Of a DNA stretch of 64,000 bases, positions 15,876 to 24,653 are shown one piece after another (positions within the stretch are counted from its first letter, which is position 1; each line of letters begins with the position of its first letter). The position numbers were made by a program, and so were the translations under genes. Location: positions 62,001 to 126,000 of the forward strand of contig NZ_JAKZKX010000009.1 in the NCBI RefSeq assembly GCF_022808715.1, read 5' to 3'. The notes beneath the pieces were generated by a model, which did no database searches, was not told where the DNA came from, and saw only the letters and a list, made by a program, of their open reading frames with translations. This DNA is from Fundidesulfovibrio agrisoli. Its GTDB lineage: Bacteria; Desulfobacterota; Desulfovibrionia; Desulfovibrionales; Desulfovibrionaceae.

Positions 15876-15905
15876 GCAATGGCCGGGGGCCGCCCCGGCC
15901 ATTGC
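15876..15905 (+). terminator. Perfect 13-bp hairpin closing the terminase-portal operon
   Basis: Inverted repeat 15876-15888 with 15893-15905, 4-base loop GCCG. No T-run follows. Like the hairpin after the adaptor gene it bounds a phage-type unit, and transcription of the next host gene must start after it. Confidence 0.5.
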
Positions 15906-16086
15906 GCGGCTTCTCCATCCGGACGCCGTCCGGCCCTCGGCGCTGACGGGCCTGGCGGCAAACCCCGCCCGGACATTCCCCCAATTCGCCGATGACTAAA
16001 CACACATAACCCGTTAGGATAGCTCCGTGTACATCACAGCGCTTTGACAACCGGTTCTCCTCTTCAGAACACGAACGAGAGGACGC

Positions 16087-18381
16087 ATGAGCGATCAGGA
16101 CGAAATCCGCACTCCCCTCTCCTCGCCCCACACTCCAGCCGGGGATCCCGCGGCGCATGAATCGGCTCTCGCCGGAATCGCCTGTCCTGACCCGGCCGAA
16201 CTCCTCGCCGCTGAAAGAGACCGTCTGGACGGGCTCCTGCGTCGCTCGAACAGGGCAGTTCGCGCCTACAGCGCCTGCTCCCGCCTGATCGTCAAGGCCT
16301 CGGACGAGACCCGGCTGCTGCGCGACATCTGCCGTCTCATGGTCGAGACCGCAGGATACCGGATGGCCTGGGTTGGAGTCCCTCTCAACGATCAACAGCG
16401 GAGCTTGGTCCCCATCGCCCAGGTCGGCATCGAGGACGGCTATCTGCAAAAGGCCAGAATCTCCTGGGGCGACAACGAATTCGGGCGCGGCCCCACCGGC
16501 ACGGCCGCACGTACGGGCAAGCCCATCGTCTGCCAAGACATCCAGACGGACCCCAACCTGCTCCCTTGGAGGGACGAGGCCGCCCGGCGCGGGTATGCGT
16601 CCTCCATCGCGCTGCCCCTGCTGCTCAAGGACGGGCTTGTCGGAGTGCTCACAGTCTATGCGGACGAACCCGACGCGTTCGAGCACGACGAATTCGACCT
16701 GCTGGTGGAGTTGGCCGGCACCCTGGCCTTCGGCATCGACTCCCTGCGCGCCCGCGTCGCCCGCAGGAACGCCGAACAGGCCCTGCTCGACAACGAGCGC
16801 AAGCTGCGGGCCCTGTACGAGTCGCTGGAGGAAGGCTTGTGCCTGCACGAGATCGTCTACGACGATGCAGGCCGCCCGTGCGACTACACCATCATCGACG
16901 TCAATCCCAAGTACGAGAAGATTCTCGGAATCACCCGCAAGGCTGCGGCGGGGGCTTCGGCCAAGGCCCTGTACGGCGCGGGGGAGCCCCCGTACCTCGA
17001 CATCTACGCCCGGGTGGCCGAAACCGGTGAACCCGTTTACTTCGAGACCTATTTCCCCCCGCTGGACCAGCACTTCAGAATATCGGCCTTCTCCCCCCAA
17101 AGGGGCCAGGTGGCCGTGCTCTTCAACGACATCTCCAAACGAAAAATGGCCGAGGAGGAGCTGAAGAGCTTGAACGAAACCCTGGAACTGCGTGTCCAGG
17201 AGCAGACCAGGGAGCTCAGGGCCGCCATGGAGGCCGCAACAGCCGCCAACAGGGCCAAGAGCGCGTTCCTGGCCAACATGAGCCACGAGATACGCACGCC
17301 CATGAACGGCATCCTCGGCATGACCCAACTGGCCCTGAAGCAGGAGCTGCCGGAGGAAGTGCGGGAGTTCCTGCTCCTGGTCCAGCGCTCGGGCCGGTCC
17401 CTGCTGGAAATCATCAACGACATCTTGGACATCTCAAGGATCGAGGCGGGCAAGGTCATCCTCGAGAACCGCCCCTTCAGCCTGCGCGAGTTGGTCGAAG
17501 CCACGCTCAAGCCCCTGGAGATCGCGGCGAGGGAGAAAGGGCTCGAGTTCCGGTGCACCGTCGATCCAGCCTTGCCGGACCTGCAGATGGGGGACGGGGG
17601 TCGGCTCCGGCAGGTACTGACCAACGTTGCGGGCAACGCCGTGAAGTTCACCGAGCGCGGATGCGTGGCCGTTTCGGTCGCCCCCGGCAAGGCCATGAAC
17701 CCGCAGAGGACCGGGCTGCTGTTCGCCGTCCGGGACGACGGCATCGGCATCCCCCAGGACTGCCTCTGCTCCATCTTCGAAAATTTCGAGCAAATCGACT
17801 CCCCGCTTCACGTCAAATACGGGGGCACCGGGCTCGGGCTGGCCATCTCCAAGGGCCTCGTGGAGATGATGGGCGGCGTCATCTGGGTCGAGAGCGAGTT
17901 GGGCAAGGGCAGCACGTTCTCCTTCCTGATCGAGCTGGACCGGATCGAGGAAGCCGCGGCCGTCGGCGGCAAGGCTGCGCAGGCCAGGGGGCCCAAACCC
18001 GGCCTGAGGGTGCTTCTGGCCGAAGACGACCCCATAAACCGCCTCTACGCGACGAAAACCCTGCAGCTCTGGGGGCACCATGTCGAGGCGGTAGAGAACG
18101 GACAACAGGCCCTCGAGGCGCTGCGGGCCGCGAGCTTCGACCTGGTGCTCATGGACGCGCTCATGCCCGAGCTGGACGGCGAACAGGCCACGCGGCTCAT
18201 CCGCTCCGGGCACGCGGGCGACCGGGACGTCTTCATCGTCGCCGTCACCGCCTACGCCCTTCAGGGGGACAGGGAGCGGTTCCTGGGCGCGGGCATGAAC
18301 GACTACATGTCCAAACCTTTCACCCACGAGGAATTGCAGGGCGTACTGCACAGGGCCACGGCCTGGACCCGGCGGCGCTGA
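16087..18381 (+). CDS. Hybrid sensor histidine kinase (GAF-PAS-HisKA-HATPase-REC)
   Basis: 764-residue soluble sensor kinase. A GAF-like domain (about 60-230) is followed by a PAS domain (about 250-350), a coiled-coil linker and HisKA with the phospho-acceptor box S-H-E-I-R-T-P (His near 400). The HATPase domain has N and G boxes ([22 protein letters not shown]), and a C-terminal receiver has the acidic pair A-E-D-D, phospho-Asp near 690 in V-L-M-D and the conserved Lys in S-K-P-F. No membrane segment, so the signal is cytoplasmic. ATG at 16087 follows GAGAGGA. No separate response regulator is adjacent; the receiver suggests a phosphorelay to an Hpt protein elsewhere. Confidence 0.9.
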   Translation: MSDQDEIRTPLSSPHTPAGDPAAHESALAGIACPDPAELLAAERDRLDGLLRRSNRAVRAYSACSRLIVKASDETRLLRDICRLMVETAGYRMAWVGVPLNDQQRSLVPIAQVGIEDGYLQKARISWGDNEFGRGPTGTAARTGKPIVCQDIQTDPNLLPWRDEAARRGYASSIALPLLLKDGLVGVLTVYADEPDAFEHDEFDLLVELAGTLAFGIDSLRARVARRNAEQALLDNERKLRALYESLEEGLCLHEIVYDDAGRPCDYTIIDVNPKYEKILGITRKAAAGASAKALYGAGEPPYLDIYARVAETGEPVYFETYFPPLDQHFRISAFSPQRGQVAVLFNDISKRKMAEEELKSLNETLELRVQEQTRELRAAMEAATAANRAKSAFLANMSHEIRTPMNGILGMTQLALKQELPEEVREFLLLVQRSGRSLLEIINDILDISRIEAGKVILENRPFSLRELVEATLKPLEIAAREKGLEFRCTVDPALPDLQMGDGGRLRQVLTNVAGNAVKFTERGCVAVSVAPGKAMNPQRTGLLFAVRDDGIGIPQDCLCSIFENFEQIDSPLHVKYGGTGLGLAISKGLVEMMGGVIWVESELGKGSTFSFLIELDRIEEAAAVGGKAAQARGPKPGLRVLLAEDDPINRLYATKTLQLWGHHVEAVENGQQALEALRAASFDLVLMDALMPELDGEQATRLIRSGHAGDRDVFIVAVTAYALQGDRERFLGAGMNDYMSKPFTHEELQGVLHRATAWTRRR

Positions 18382-18564
18382 ACGGCCCGCTCGGGGTGCC
18401 AGCCGCGTCCCCCCTCGCCAGCGTGACGCGTGCCGCCCGGCCGTGAATCGCCGCCCCACGGTTGACTTGATGTAAGAGATATGCACACATGCGACCACGG
18501 TGTTGGTCAGGAGTGCCTCTTCAGGCAATGTCCGTACAGGAAAACGGCTTGAAGGGAGAGTCTC

Positions 18565-19779
18565 ATGCTGCGCACCGGCACAACCCCTCGCTTTGCAATC
18601 CGAGCTATCGCACTTCTTGGCCTCCTGCTCTGCTTCTGCAGCACTTCCAATGCGTCCGGCGCTCCCCTGGCGTCGGCTTACAAACGCTTCATCGCCGCCG
18701 AGAACGCCTTCTCCCTGGCCTGCGACACCACCGGCGCCGCCTGGACCTGGGGCTGGAACAACTCCGGACAGATCGGCAGAGGCGTGAATCCCGACCAGCT
18801 CGTCCCCTACAAGATTCCGGGCCTCTCCGGCGTTGTCGCCGTCGCGGCCGGTTACAGCGCCTCCATGGCAGTCACCTCCGGCGGCTCGGTCTTCGGCTGG
18901 GGCCTCAACGGCAGCGGTCAGCTCGGCACCGGCGAGACCGGCAGCCACTGGTCGCCCGTGCCCACCGGGTTCACCAACATCAAAGCCGTTTCCATGTACA
19001 CCCACACCCTGGCCCTGGCCAAAGACGGCACGGTCTGGGTCAGCGGGGCCAACGGCAACGGGCAGTTGGGCCTCGGCACCACGGATAGCCGCAGCACCCC
19101 CGCGCAGATCCCCGGCCTCTCGGGCGTGCAGGCCGTGGAGGCGGGGATAGGCTTCTCCCTGGCGCTCAAGACCGACGGCACGGTCTGGGCCTGGGGCTAC
19201 AACTTCGCGGGCCAGCTGGGCCTGGGCGATACAGGCGACCGCTGGTCCCCGATCCAGATTCCCGGCCTTTCGGGCGTCGTGGCCATCAGCGCCATCGGTT
19301 CGCACTGCCTGGCCCTGGACAACCAGGGCGCGGTCTGGGCCTGGGGCCTGAACGACAACGGACAACTCGGCACGGGCGACACGTCGCCCCGGTATTCGCC
19401 GGTCAAGCTGAACGGCCTGCCCCCCATGCAGGCCGTGGCCACGGGCAACTACCACTCCATGGCCCTGGCGGCCGGGGGCGTGCCCTGGGCCTGGGGCGGC
19501 AACAGCGGGGGCCAGTTGGGCACGGGCGACTACAACAACCGGACGGTGCCGGTGCAGTCGCCCCCGGGCAAGTCCGGGTATGCCACTCTGACGGCCGGGG
19601 TGGGCCACTCCTTGGCCGTGGACAACGCGGGAGGCGTGTGGGCCTGGGGCACGAACGCCCACGGCTGCTTCGGCGACGGTGGCACAAATTCGAGCCCGTC
19701 GCCCGTGCGCACACTCTCGACGCTTCGCCTGCCCTCGCCCGGCTCGACGGCGGCGTCCATGCTGCTTCTGGGCAACTGA
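18565..19779 (+). CDS. Secreted RCC1-repeat beta-propeller protein
   Basis: 404 residues: an N-terminal signal peptide (about 1-30) followed by about seven RCC1/ATS1 repeats of 48-52 residues, each with W-x-W-G-x-N-x-x-G-Q-L-G and a following A-G-x-x-x-S-x-A-L strand. RCC1 repeats fold into a seven-bladed propeller used for protein binding; in bacteria such proteins are usually extracellular and of unknown partner. Start ATG 18565 follows GGGAGAG. The protein ends in A-A-S-M-L-L-L-G-N, a tail shared in style with the subtilase at 49721. It stands alone between a histidine kinase and a phosphatase on the same strand. Confidence 0.8.
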   Translation: MLRTGTTPRFAIRAIALLGLLLCFCSTSNASGAPLASAYKRFIAAENAFSLACDTTGAAWTWGWNNSGQIGRGVNPDQLVPYKIPGLSGVVAVAAGYSASMAVTSGGSVFGWGLNGSGQLGTGETGSHWSPVPTGFTNIKAVSMYTHTLALAKDGTVWVSGANGNGQLGLGTTDSRSTPAQIPGLSGVQAVEAGIGFSLALKTDGTVWAWGYNFAGQLGLGDTGDRWSPIQIPGLSGVVAISAIGSHCLALDNQGAVWAWGLNDNGQLGTGDTSPRYSPVKLNGLPPMQAVATGNYHSMALAAGGVPWAWGGNSGGQLGTGDYNNRTVPVQSPPGKSGYATLTAGVGHSLAVDNAGGVWAWGTNAHGCFGDGGTNSSPSPVRTLSTLRLPSPGSTAASMLLLGN

Positions 19780-19865
19780 GGCGCGTGCGTCACGCAAGCC
19801 CACATGATACGTGATCTTTACCCCGCAGCCTGGACACAGTGCGGCTTTGCGGGCATGTAACCAGC

Positions 19866-21182
19866 ATGGCCCCACCGGATACGCCAGCCTGCCGCGCGGA
19901 CAACCTGAAGCGCTGCTTCGAGCTTTGCGCGCTCATCACCTCCTCCCTGGACGTGGACGAGGTGCTTACGCGCATCATGACCACCTCGCGCCAGGCCTTG
20001 GCCGCCGAAACATGCAGCCTGCTGCTCACCGACGCCGACACCGGCGACCTGGTGTTCACCGTGGCCCAGGGCCCCGTGGCGGACAAGCTGCCCAGGGGGC
20101 ACGTACTCAAGCGCGGGCAGGGCGTGGCCGGGTGGGTGCAGGTGAACGGCGTCCCCGCCCTGGTGCCGGACGCCTACGCCGACGCCCGCTTCAACCCCGA
20201 GGTGGACCGCCGCACCGGCTACCACACCCGCTCCATCCTGGCCGTGCCCCTGGCCGTGAAGGAGCGCGTCATCGGCGTGGCCGCCCTCATCAACAGGACC
20301 GACGGCCAGCCCTTCGACCTTGACGACCAGGAGGTCTTCCAGCTCATCGCGGCCCAGGCCGCCATAGCCATCGAGAACGCCCGGCTGCACCACCACCTGC
20401 TGGAGAAGCAGCGCCTGGAGTTCGACATGGCCATCGCGGCCAGCGTGCACAACGACCTCATGCCCCACGCCCCGCCCCCCACCCCCGGGTTCGACCTGGC
20501 CGGGGCGTCCATCTCCTGCGACTCCACCGGCGGCGACTACTACGACTACCTGCCGCACCCCGACCCGGGCTCGACGGGCTTCTCCCTGGCCGTGGGCGAC
20601 GTGACCGGCCACGGCATCGGCGCGGCCCTGCTCATGGCCAGCGCCCGGGCCTTCATCCGGGGCCGGGCCGAGCGGGGGGAAGGCGGGCTGGCCTCCATGC
20701 TGGAGAACGTCAACGACCTGCTCTGCCGCGACACGGGCGACTCCGGCCGCTTCATGACCCTGTTCTGGCTGGCCGTGGAGCCCGCCGGAGGCGATGGGGA
20801 CAACAGGGGCGGCGCGCTCAGCTACGCCAAGGCCGGGCACGACCCGGCCCTGCTCTATAATCCGGCCGATCAAAGCTTCGAGGAGCTGAACGCGCGGGGC
20901 GTGCCCCTGGGCGTGGCCCCGGGCTGGCGCTACGAGGCTGCCGCCCGCGCGGGCATGGCCCCCGGCGAGGTGCTGGTGCTGGCCACCGACGGCATCTGGG
21001 AGTGCCGAGGCGAAAACGACGACATGTACGGCAAGCAGAGGCTGCGCCAGGCCATAGCGGCGAGCGCGAGCCTGGGCGCGAAAGCAATTCTGGAAGCCGT
21101 GCTGGCTTCCGTGGCCGAATTCCGGGGCAAGCGCCCCCCCAACGACGACATGACATTAGTGGTGCTCAAGGCCCTGGCCTGA
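19866..21182 (+). CDS. GAF-domain SpoIIE/PP2C-type serine phosphatase
   Basis: About 438 residues. The N-terminal GAF domain (about 15-170) ends in A-A-Q-A-A-I-A-I-E-N-A-R, followed by a short coiled coil. A PP2C/SpoIIE phosphatase domain (about 200-435) has the metal-binding aspartates G-G-D-Y-Y-D, V-G-D-V-T-G-H-G, A-T-D-G-I-W and the final N-D-D-M-T. Such proteins act in partner-switching regulation, dephosphorylating an anti-sigma antagonist, but no antagonist or switch kinase is present here. Neither this ATG nor the GTG at 19839 has a convincing ribosome-binding site; the ATG was preferred because the extra residues add nothing conserved. Confidence 0.85.
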   Translation: MAPPDTPACRADNLKRCFELCALITSSLDVDEVLTRIMTTSRQALAAETCSLLLTDADTGDLVFTVAQGPVADKLPRGHVLKRGQGVAGWVQVNGVPALVPDAYADARFNPEVDRRTGYHTRSILAVPLAVKERVIGVAALINRTDGQPFDLDDQEVFQLIAAQAAIAIENARLHHHLLEKQRLEFDMAIAASVHNDLMPHAPPPTPGFDLAGASISCDSTGGDYYDYLPHPDPGSTGFSLAVGDVTGHGIGAALLMASARAFIRGRAERGEGGLASMLENVNDLLCRDTGDSGRFMTLFWLAVEPAGGDGDNRGGALSYAKAGHDPALLYNPADQSFEELNARGVPLGVAPGWRYEAAARAGMAPGEVLVLATDGIWECRGENDDMYGKQRLRQAIAASASLGAKAILEAVLASVAEFRGKRPPNDDMTLVVLKALA

Positions 21183-21299
21183 ACCAAATCACTACATAAT
21201 TGTCGTCATTCCTCCCTGTCGTACAATTTTGAAAGCACCCATGGCACGCCATCCAGCAAACGACCCAATGTTTCCGGCATGTTGCGCTCATCCCGCATC

Positions 21300-21315
21300 T
21301 GGCACGCCGGTTGCT
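21300..21315 (+). promoter_or_regulatory. Consensus sigma-54 promoter of the mod operon
   Basis: TGGCACG-N4-TTGCT, an exact match to the -24/-12 consensus, 53 bases upstream of the small leader gene 21369 and 206 bases before modB. Transcription would start near 21327. It implies that an enhancer-binding activator controls this oxyanion transporter. Confidence 0.8.
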
Positions 21316-21368
21316 ACCTCCCTGGCGAGACCGGCGACGGTCCACATCTCCACAAGGAGGTACGCATC

Positions 21369-21524
21369 ATGATCGACTGGATTCTCATCGGAACCCTCAC
21401 GGCCGCAGTGGCCCTGCATTGGCTGTTCGAACTTCTTCCCGGCAAGGACCACGCCATGTGGTGCTCCGAACTCTCACTCGACCCGGTCCACGCGCAACGG
21501 CCCGGACGAACCCGCCACAGATGA
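21369..21524 (+). CDS. 51-residue membrane protein translated ahead of modB
   Basis: Small ORF with an excellent AGGAGG eight bases before its ATG and a stop that overlaps the modB start (ATGA), so it is very probably translated and coupled. Residues about 3-23 are a hydrophobic membrane segment, followed by a polar, His/Arg-rich tail. It occupies the place normally held by the substrate-binding protein ModA, which it does not resemble. It could be a transporter accessory subunit, or a leader peptide whose translation controls modBC. Function unknown. Confidence 0.65.
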   Translation: MIDWILIGTLTAAVALHWLFELLPGKDHAMWCSELSLDPVHAQRPGRTRHR

Positions 21525-22189
21525 CCGCAAGCCTTGTGTTCACTCCCCTCCTTCTGACCCTCAAGGTGGCCGTGCTGGCCACCTTGGGGGCCCTCGTGCT
21601 GGGGGTGACCACGGCATACCTGGTGGGGCGGGAGCGCTTCCCCGCCCGCCCCTTGGCCGACGCCCTGGCCACCCTGCCCATGGTGCTGCCGCCCACCGTG
21701 CTGGGCTATTACATGCTGGTGCTCTTCGGCCGGCAGGGGATTCTGGGCAGGCTGCTCATCGACGTGTTCGGCCTCACCCTGCTCTTCACCTGGCAGGGGG
21801 CGGTGGTGGCCTCCTGCATTGTGGCCTTCCCCCTGGTGTTCACCACGGCGCGGGCCGCCTTCGACTCCGTGGACCCCAACCTGGTCAACGCCGCGCGCAC
21901 CCTGGGGGCCACGCGCCTCTCGCTGTTCTGCCGCGTGGTGCTGCCCCTGGCCTGGCGGGGCATCCTGGCAGGGGCCATGCTGGCCTTCGCCCGGGCCATG
22001 GGCGAGTTCGGGGCCACGCTCATGATCGCGGGCAACATCCCCGGCAAGACGCAGACCCTCTCCCTGGCCGTGTACGACGCCGTGATGGCCGGGCGCGACG
22101 AACAGGCCGCCATCCTGGTGGCGGTGGTCTCCGCGGCCAGCCTCTCCATCCTCATGTTTTCGGGAACGCTGCTCAGGCCCGCCCGATGA
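21521..22189 (+). CDS. modB: Molybdate/tungstate ABC transporter permease
   Basis: 222-residue inner-membrane permease with five to six helices and the binding-protein-dependent EAA loop (A-A-R-T-L-G-A, followed by F-x-R-V-V-L-P-L-A). It resembles ModB/CysW-type permeases for molybdate or tungstate: A-R-A-M-G-E-F-G-A-T-L-M-I-A-G-N-I-P-G-K-T is characteristic. Start overlaps the preceding small ORF and the stop overlaps modC, both as ATGA. No modA is present in the window, so the binding protein must be encoded elsewhere. Tungstate specificity cannot be excluded. Confidence 0.88.
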   Translation: MTASLVFTPLLLTLKVAVLATLGALVLGVTTAYLVGRERFPARPLADALATLPMVLPPTVLGYYMLVLFGRQGILGRLLIDVFGLTLLFTWQGAVVASCIVAFPLVFTTARAAFDSVDPNLVNAARTLGATRLSLFCRVVLPLAWRGILAGAMLAFARAMGEFGATLMIAGNIPGKTQTLSLAVYDAVMAGRDEQAAILVAVVSAASLSILMFSGTLLRPAR

Positions 22190-22932
22190 ACGTCCGGGTG
22201 GACATCGAGGCCGTCATGCGGGCCAAGGGCCGCAGCTTCCACCTGCGGGCCAGCTTCGAGTCCGAGGCCAACGCCGTGGTGCTGTTCGGCCCCTCCGGCT
22301 CGGGCAAGACGCTCACCCTGCAAGCCATCGCCGGGCTGATGCGCCCCACGGGCGGGCGCATTCAACTTGGCGGGCGCACCCTTTTCGACAGCCGCGCCGG
22401 GGCGGACCTCTCCCCCCGCGAGCGCGGCCTGGGCTACCTCTTTCAGGATTACGCGCTCTTCCCGCACATGACCGTGGCCGAGAACGTGGGCTTCGCCCTG
22501 AACCCGGGCTGGCCCGGGAGGCTGGACGCCGCCAGCAGGCAGGGCGTGCGCGACATGCTGGAGAATTTCGGCATCGGCCACCTGGCGGACGAGCGCCCAG
22601 CCCGGCTCTCCGGCGGGCAGCGCCAGCGCGCGGCCCTGGCCAGGGCCATGATGGCCCGGCCCCAGGCCCTGCTGCTGGACGAACCCTTCTCCGCCCTGGA
22701 CCCGCTGCTGCGCGTGCGTATGCGCCGCGAGCTGGCGGACACGTTGGAGCGTTTCGGCATCCCTGCCCTGCTCATCACCCACGACCCCGACGACGTGGCC
22801 GCCTTCGCCAAGACGCTGGTGGTCTACCACCAGGGTCAGGTGGTGGAACAACTGGAGCTGGGCGACGAGGATGAGCGCAAGCGCCGCCTGCCCGAAGTCA
22901 TCGCCCTGCTGGAATCGCTCGACGGCTGCTAG
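22186..22932 (+). CDS. modC: Molybdate/tungstate ABC transporter ATP-binding protein (short form)
   Basis: 248-residue ABC ATPase with Walker A G-P-S-G-S-G-K-T (35-42), Q-loop F-Q-D-Y, signature L-S-G-G-Q-R-Q-R and Walker B L-L-L-D-E-P-F-S-A-L. It couples ATP hydrolysis to ModB. Typical ModC proteins are about 350 residues because of C-terminal TOBE/MOP domains that bind molybdate; these are absent here. Last gene of the sigma-54 operon; hairpins follow. Confidence 0.88.
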   Translation: MNVRVDIEAVMRAKGRSFHLRASFESEANAVVLFGPSGSGKTLTLQAIAGLMRPTGGRIQLGGRTLFDSRAGADLSPRERGLGYLFQDYALFPHMTVAENVGFALNPGWPGRLDAASRQGVRDMLENFGIGHLADERPARLSGGQRQRAALARAMMARPQALLLDEPFSALDPLLRVRMRRELADTLERFGIPALLITHDPDDVAAFAKTLVVYHQGQVVEQLELGDEDERKRRLPEVIALLESLDGC

Positions 22933-22979
22933 CCTCGGCCCCCACTCCCCTCACGACAGACGCGAAGCAAGAAGGGATT

Positions 22980-23002
22980 CCAAAGGGAGGAACTCCCTTT
23001 GG
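22980..23002 (+). terminator. Hairpin after modC
   Basis: Stem CCAAAGGGA/TCCCTTTGG with a 5-base loop, followed by a second short GC stem and then CTTTTTCTCC. Candidate terminator for the mod operon, working on the plus strand. Confidence 0.45.
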
Positions 23003-23169
23003 CCGCCGGAGGCTTTTTCTCCTCCTGGCCTGCCGGGTTTGAAGATGCCTCCGGCGGGCAAAGAGGGCTCCGCCCTCTCCGCACTCTCCCGCCAAAGGGC
23101 CTTCGGCCCTCTGGACTCCCTTTCCGCTTCGCGCCCCGGACGCAAGCATCCGCAAGCCGCGAAACGTCG

Positions 23170-23257
23170 GCAGGGTCCGAGCCCTCCCGGGCGGGAAGCC
23201 GGAGGATGTTCTTCAAATACATCCCCGGTTTCCCGCCCGGGAGGGCTCGGACCCTGC
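23170..23257. repeat. 88-base long inverted repeat (extended hairpin)
   Basis: Arms 23170-23197 and 23230-23257 are perfectly complementary over 28 bases. Pairing continues inward through one G-U pair, four more pairs, a single bulged A (23203) and six more pairs, leaving a 9-base loop around 23210-23218. No flanking target duplication and no second copy were seen in this window. It could be a bidirectional transcription barrier, an RNase III substrate or a mobile palindromic element. Confidence 0.85.
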
Positions 23258-23288
23258 GTGAAGAGAGCGATCTTCCGGCAGAGACGGA

Positions 23289-23777
23289 CTATTTCCCGGC
23301 CAGCTCCCGCAGGGCGTCCAGCACTTCCTTGGCGTGCCCCTTGCTGGAGGCCTTGGGCCAGCGCCGGGCCACCTTTCCGTCCGGCCCGACGAGCACCGTG
23401 GAGCGGATCACCCCCTCGCACTCCTTGCCGCAGACCTTCTTGGCGCCCCAGCCGCCCAGGGCCTTGATGGCCTCAAGCGACGGGTCGGAGAGCAGGGGCA
23501 CGCCCAGCCCGTTCTTGCCCATGAAGTTGCGGTGGGCCTTGATGGAATCGCGCGAGATGCCCCAGACCACGGCGCCGAGCTTTTCGAACTCGCCCGCCAG
23601 GGCCGTGAACTCCTGAGCCTCCACGGTGCAACCGGGGGTGGAGTCCTTGGGGTAGATGTAGGCCACCACCCACTTCCCGGCCATGTCGGCCAGGCTCAGG
23701 CGCATCTCGTCCTGGGTGGGCAGCAGCGCGTCCAGCTCGATCTTCGGCGCAGGCGCGCCCGCTTCCAGACTGCTCAT
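23289..23777 (-). CDS. bcp: Peroxiredoxin, bacterioferritin comigratory protein family
   Basis: 162-residue thiol peroxidase that reduces hydrogen and organic peroxides in the cytoplasm. The active-site motif is K-D-S-T-P-G-C-T with peroxidatic Cys50. Two later cysteines in K-V-C-G-K-E-C (positions near 110-115) could supply a resolving thiol. The start at 23777 has GAGGAG eight bases upstream; the longer upstream frame overlaps the divergent DUF4239 gene and is rejected. Length is normal for the family. Confidence 0.92.
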   Translation of the reverse strand: MSSLEAGAPAPKIELDALLPTQDEMRLSLADMAGKWVVAYIYPKDSTPGCTVEAQEFTALAGEFEKLGAVVWGISRDSIKAHRNFMGKNGLGVPLLSDPSLEAIKALGGWGAKKVCGKECEGVIRSTVLVGPDGKVARRWPKASSKGHAKEVLDALRELAGK

Positions 23778-23843
23778 GACGTTTTCTCCTCGTGGTTGCG
23801 CGGCCGCGCCGGCTGGGTCTTCCATTCCGCGCGGCCTGACGCT

Positions 23844-24653
23844 ATGATGGCTGAGATGTTTGAGAGTCTCCAAAATTTCGGCGACCAGTACAAGGTCGTA
23901 TTCGGGCTCATCCTGGCTACGTCGCTGGCGATGTCCGCCCTGCTGTACCTGCTGCGCGGCAGGACCCTGGCCCGCTCCCCGCGCAAGGACCACCGTTTCG
24001 CCCCGGAAATCTTCTCCCTCTTCGCCTCCATGTACGCGTTCTTCCTCGGTTTCTCCATCGTGACGCTCTGGTCGAACTACACCGCGACCAAAAGCTGCGT
24101 GGTGCAGGAGGCCGGGGCCCTGCTCACCACCTACCGCCTCTCCCAGACGCTGGACGGCTCCGGCGCGTTCCAGTCCCGGCTGATGGCCTACGCCAGGAGC
24201 GTGGTGGACGACGAATGGAAGACCATGAACGCCACCGACAACATGAGCCTGCACGCATCCGAACAGCTTTCCGAGTCCTGGAGGGAGTTCATCGCCATGA
24301 AACCCGCGGACAAGGGGGACATGTCCCTCTACACCTCCGTGGGCACCTCCCTGACCGAGGTCAGCCGCAACCGGCAGCTGCGCGAACAGGCCCTGCAGGG
24401 CAACCTGTACGCGCCCATCTGGGTGATCCTGATTTTCGGGGCGCTGGCCGTGCTCCTGGGCCTGTTCCTGAGCAACCCGGAACAGACCAAGTCCCAGGTG
24501 TGCATGGAGGTGATCGTGGTCTTCCTGATCCTCTCCTGCCTGTTTTTCATTCAGGATATCGACACGCCCTTCTCCGGGATCATCACCATCTCCTCCAGAT
24601 CCTTCACGGATGCCCACGCCGCCATGCTCACCCTCGCGGGGGCCGCGCCGTGA
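23844..24653 (+). CDS. DUF4239 (bestrophin-like) membrane protein
   Basis: 269-residue membrane protein of the DUF4239 family: two N-terminal membrane helices (about residues 15-37 and 60-80), a long soluble helical middle (about 85-190), then two C-terminal helices (about 200-222 and 230-250). The family resembles bestrophin channels, but no activity is proven. Start chosen at the first of two adjacent ATGs (23844/23847); a third Met at 23856 is possible, and none has a strong ribosome-binding site. It is divergent from bcp with a 66-base gap, and its stop overlaps the next gene (GTGA). Confidence 0.7.
   Translation: MMAEMFESLQNFGDQYKVVFGLILATSLAMSALLYLLRGRTLARSPRKDHRFAPEIFSLFASMYAFFLGFSIVTLWSNYTATKSCVVQEAGALLTTYRLSQTLDGSGAFQSRLMAYARSVVDDEWKTMNATDNMSLHASEQLSESWREFIAMKPADKGDMSLYTSVGTSLTEVSRNRQLREQALQGNLYAPIWVILIFGALAVLLGLFLSNPEQTKSQVCMEVIVVFLILSCLFFIQDIDTPFSGIITISSRSFTDAHAAMLTLAGAAP

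Larger units (their letters stand above)
22933..23288. other. 356-base gene-free zone packed with inverted repeats
   Basis: Lies between the convergent modC and bcp genes. It contains a 9-bp hairpin (22980-22988 with 22994-23002), several short CCGCC/GGCGG and AGGGC/GCCCT stems between 23005 and 23125 of the kind scattered in intergenic DNA of related genomes, and the 88-base hairpin at 23170-23257. Frames on both strands here are byproducts of the palindromes. Confidence 0.6.

Noticed and set aside
21185-21299. Molybdenum-cofactor riboswitch or ModE site before the mod operon
   Set aside because: Only a weak AATTGT/ACAATT repeat was found; no conserved riboswitch core or ModE half-sites could be identified.
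23005-23165. Possible small genes on both strands in the modC-bcp gap
   Set aside because: The frames come from palindromic repeats, change composition abruptly and have no ribosome-binding site.
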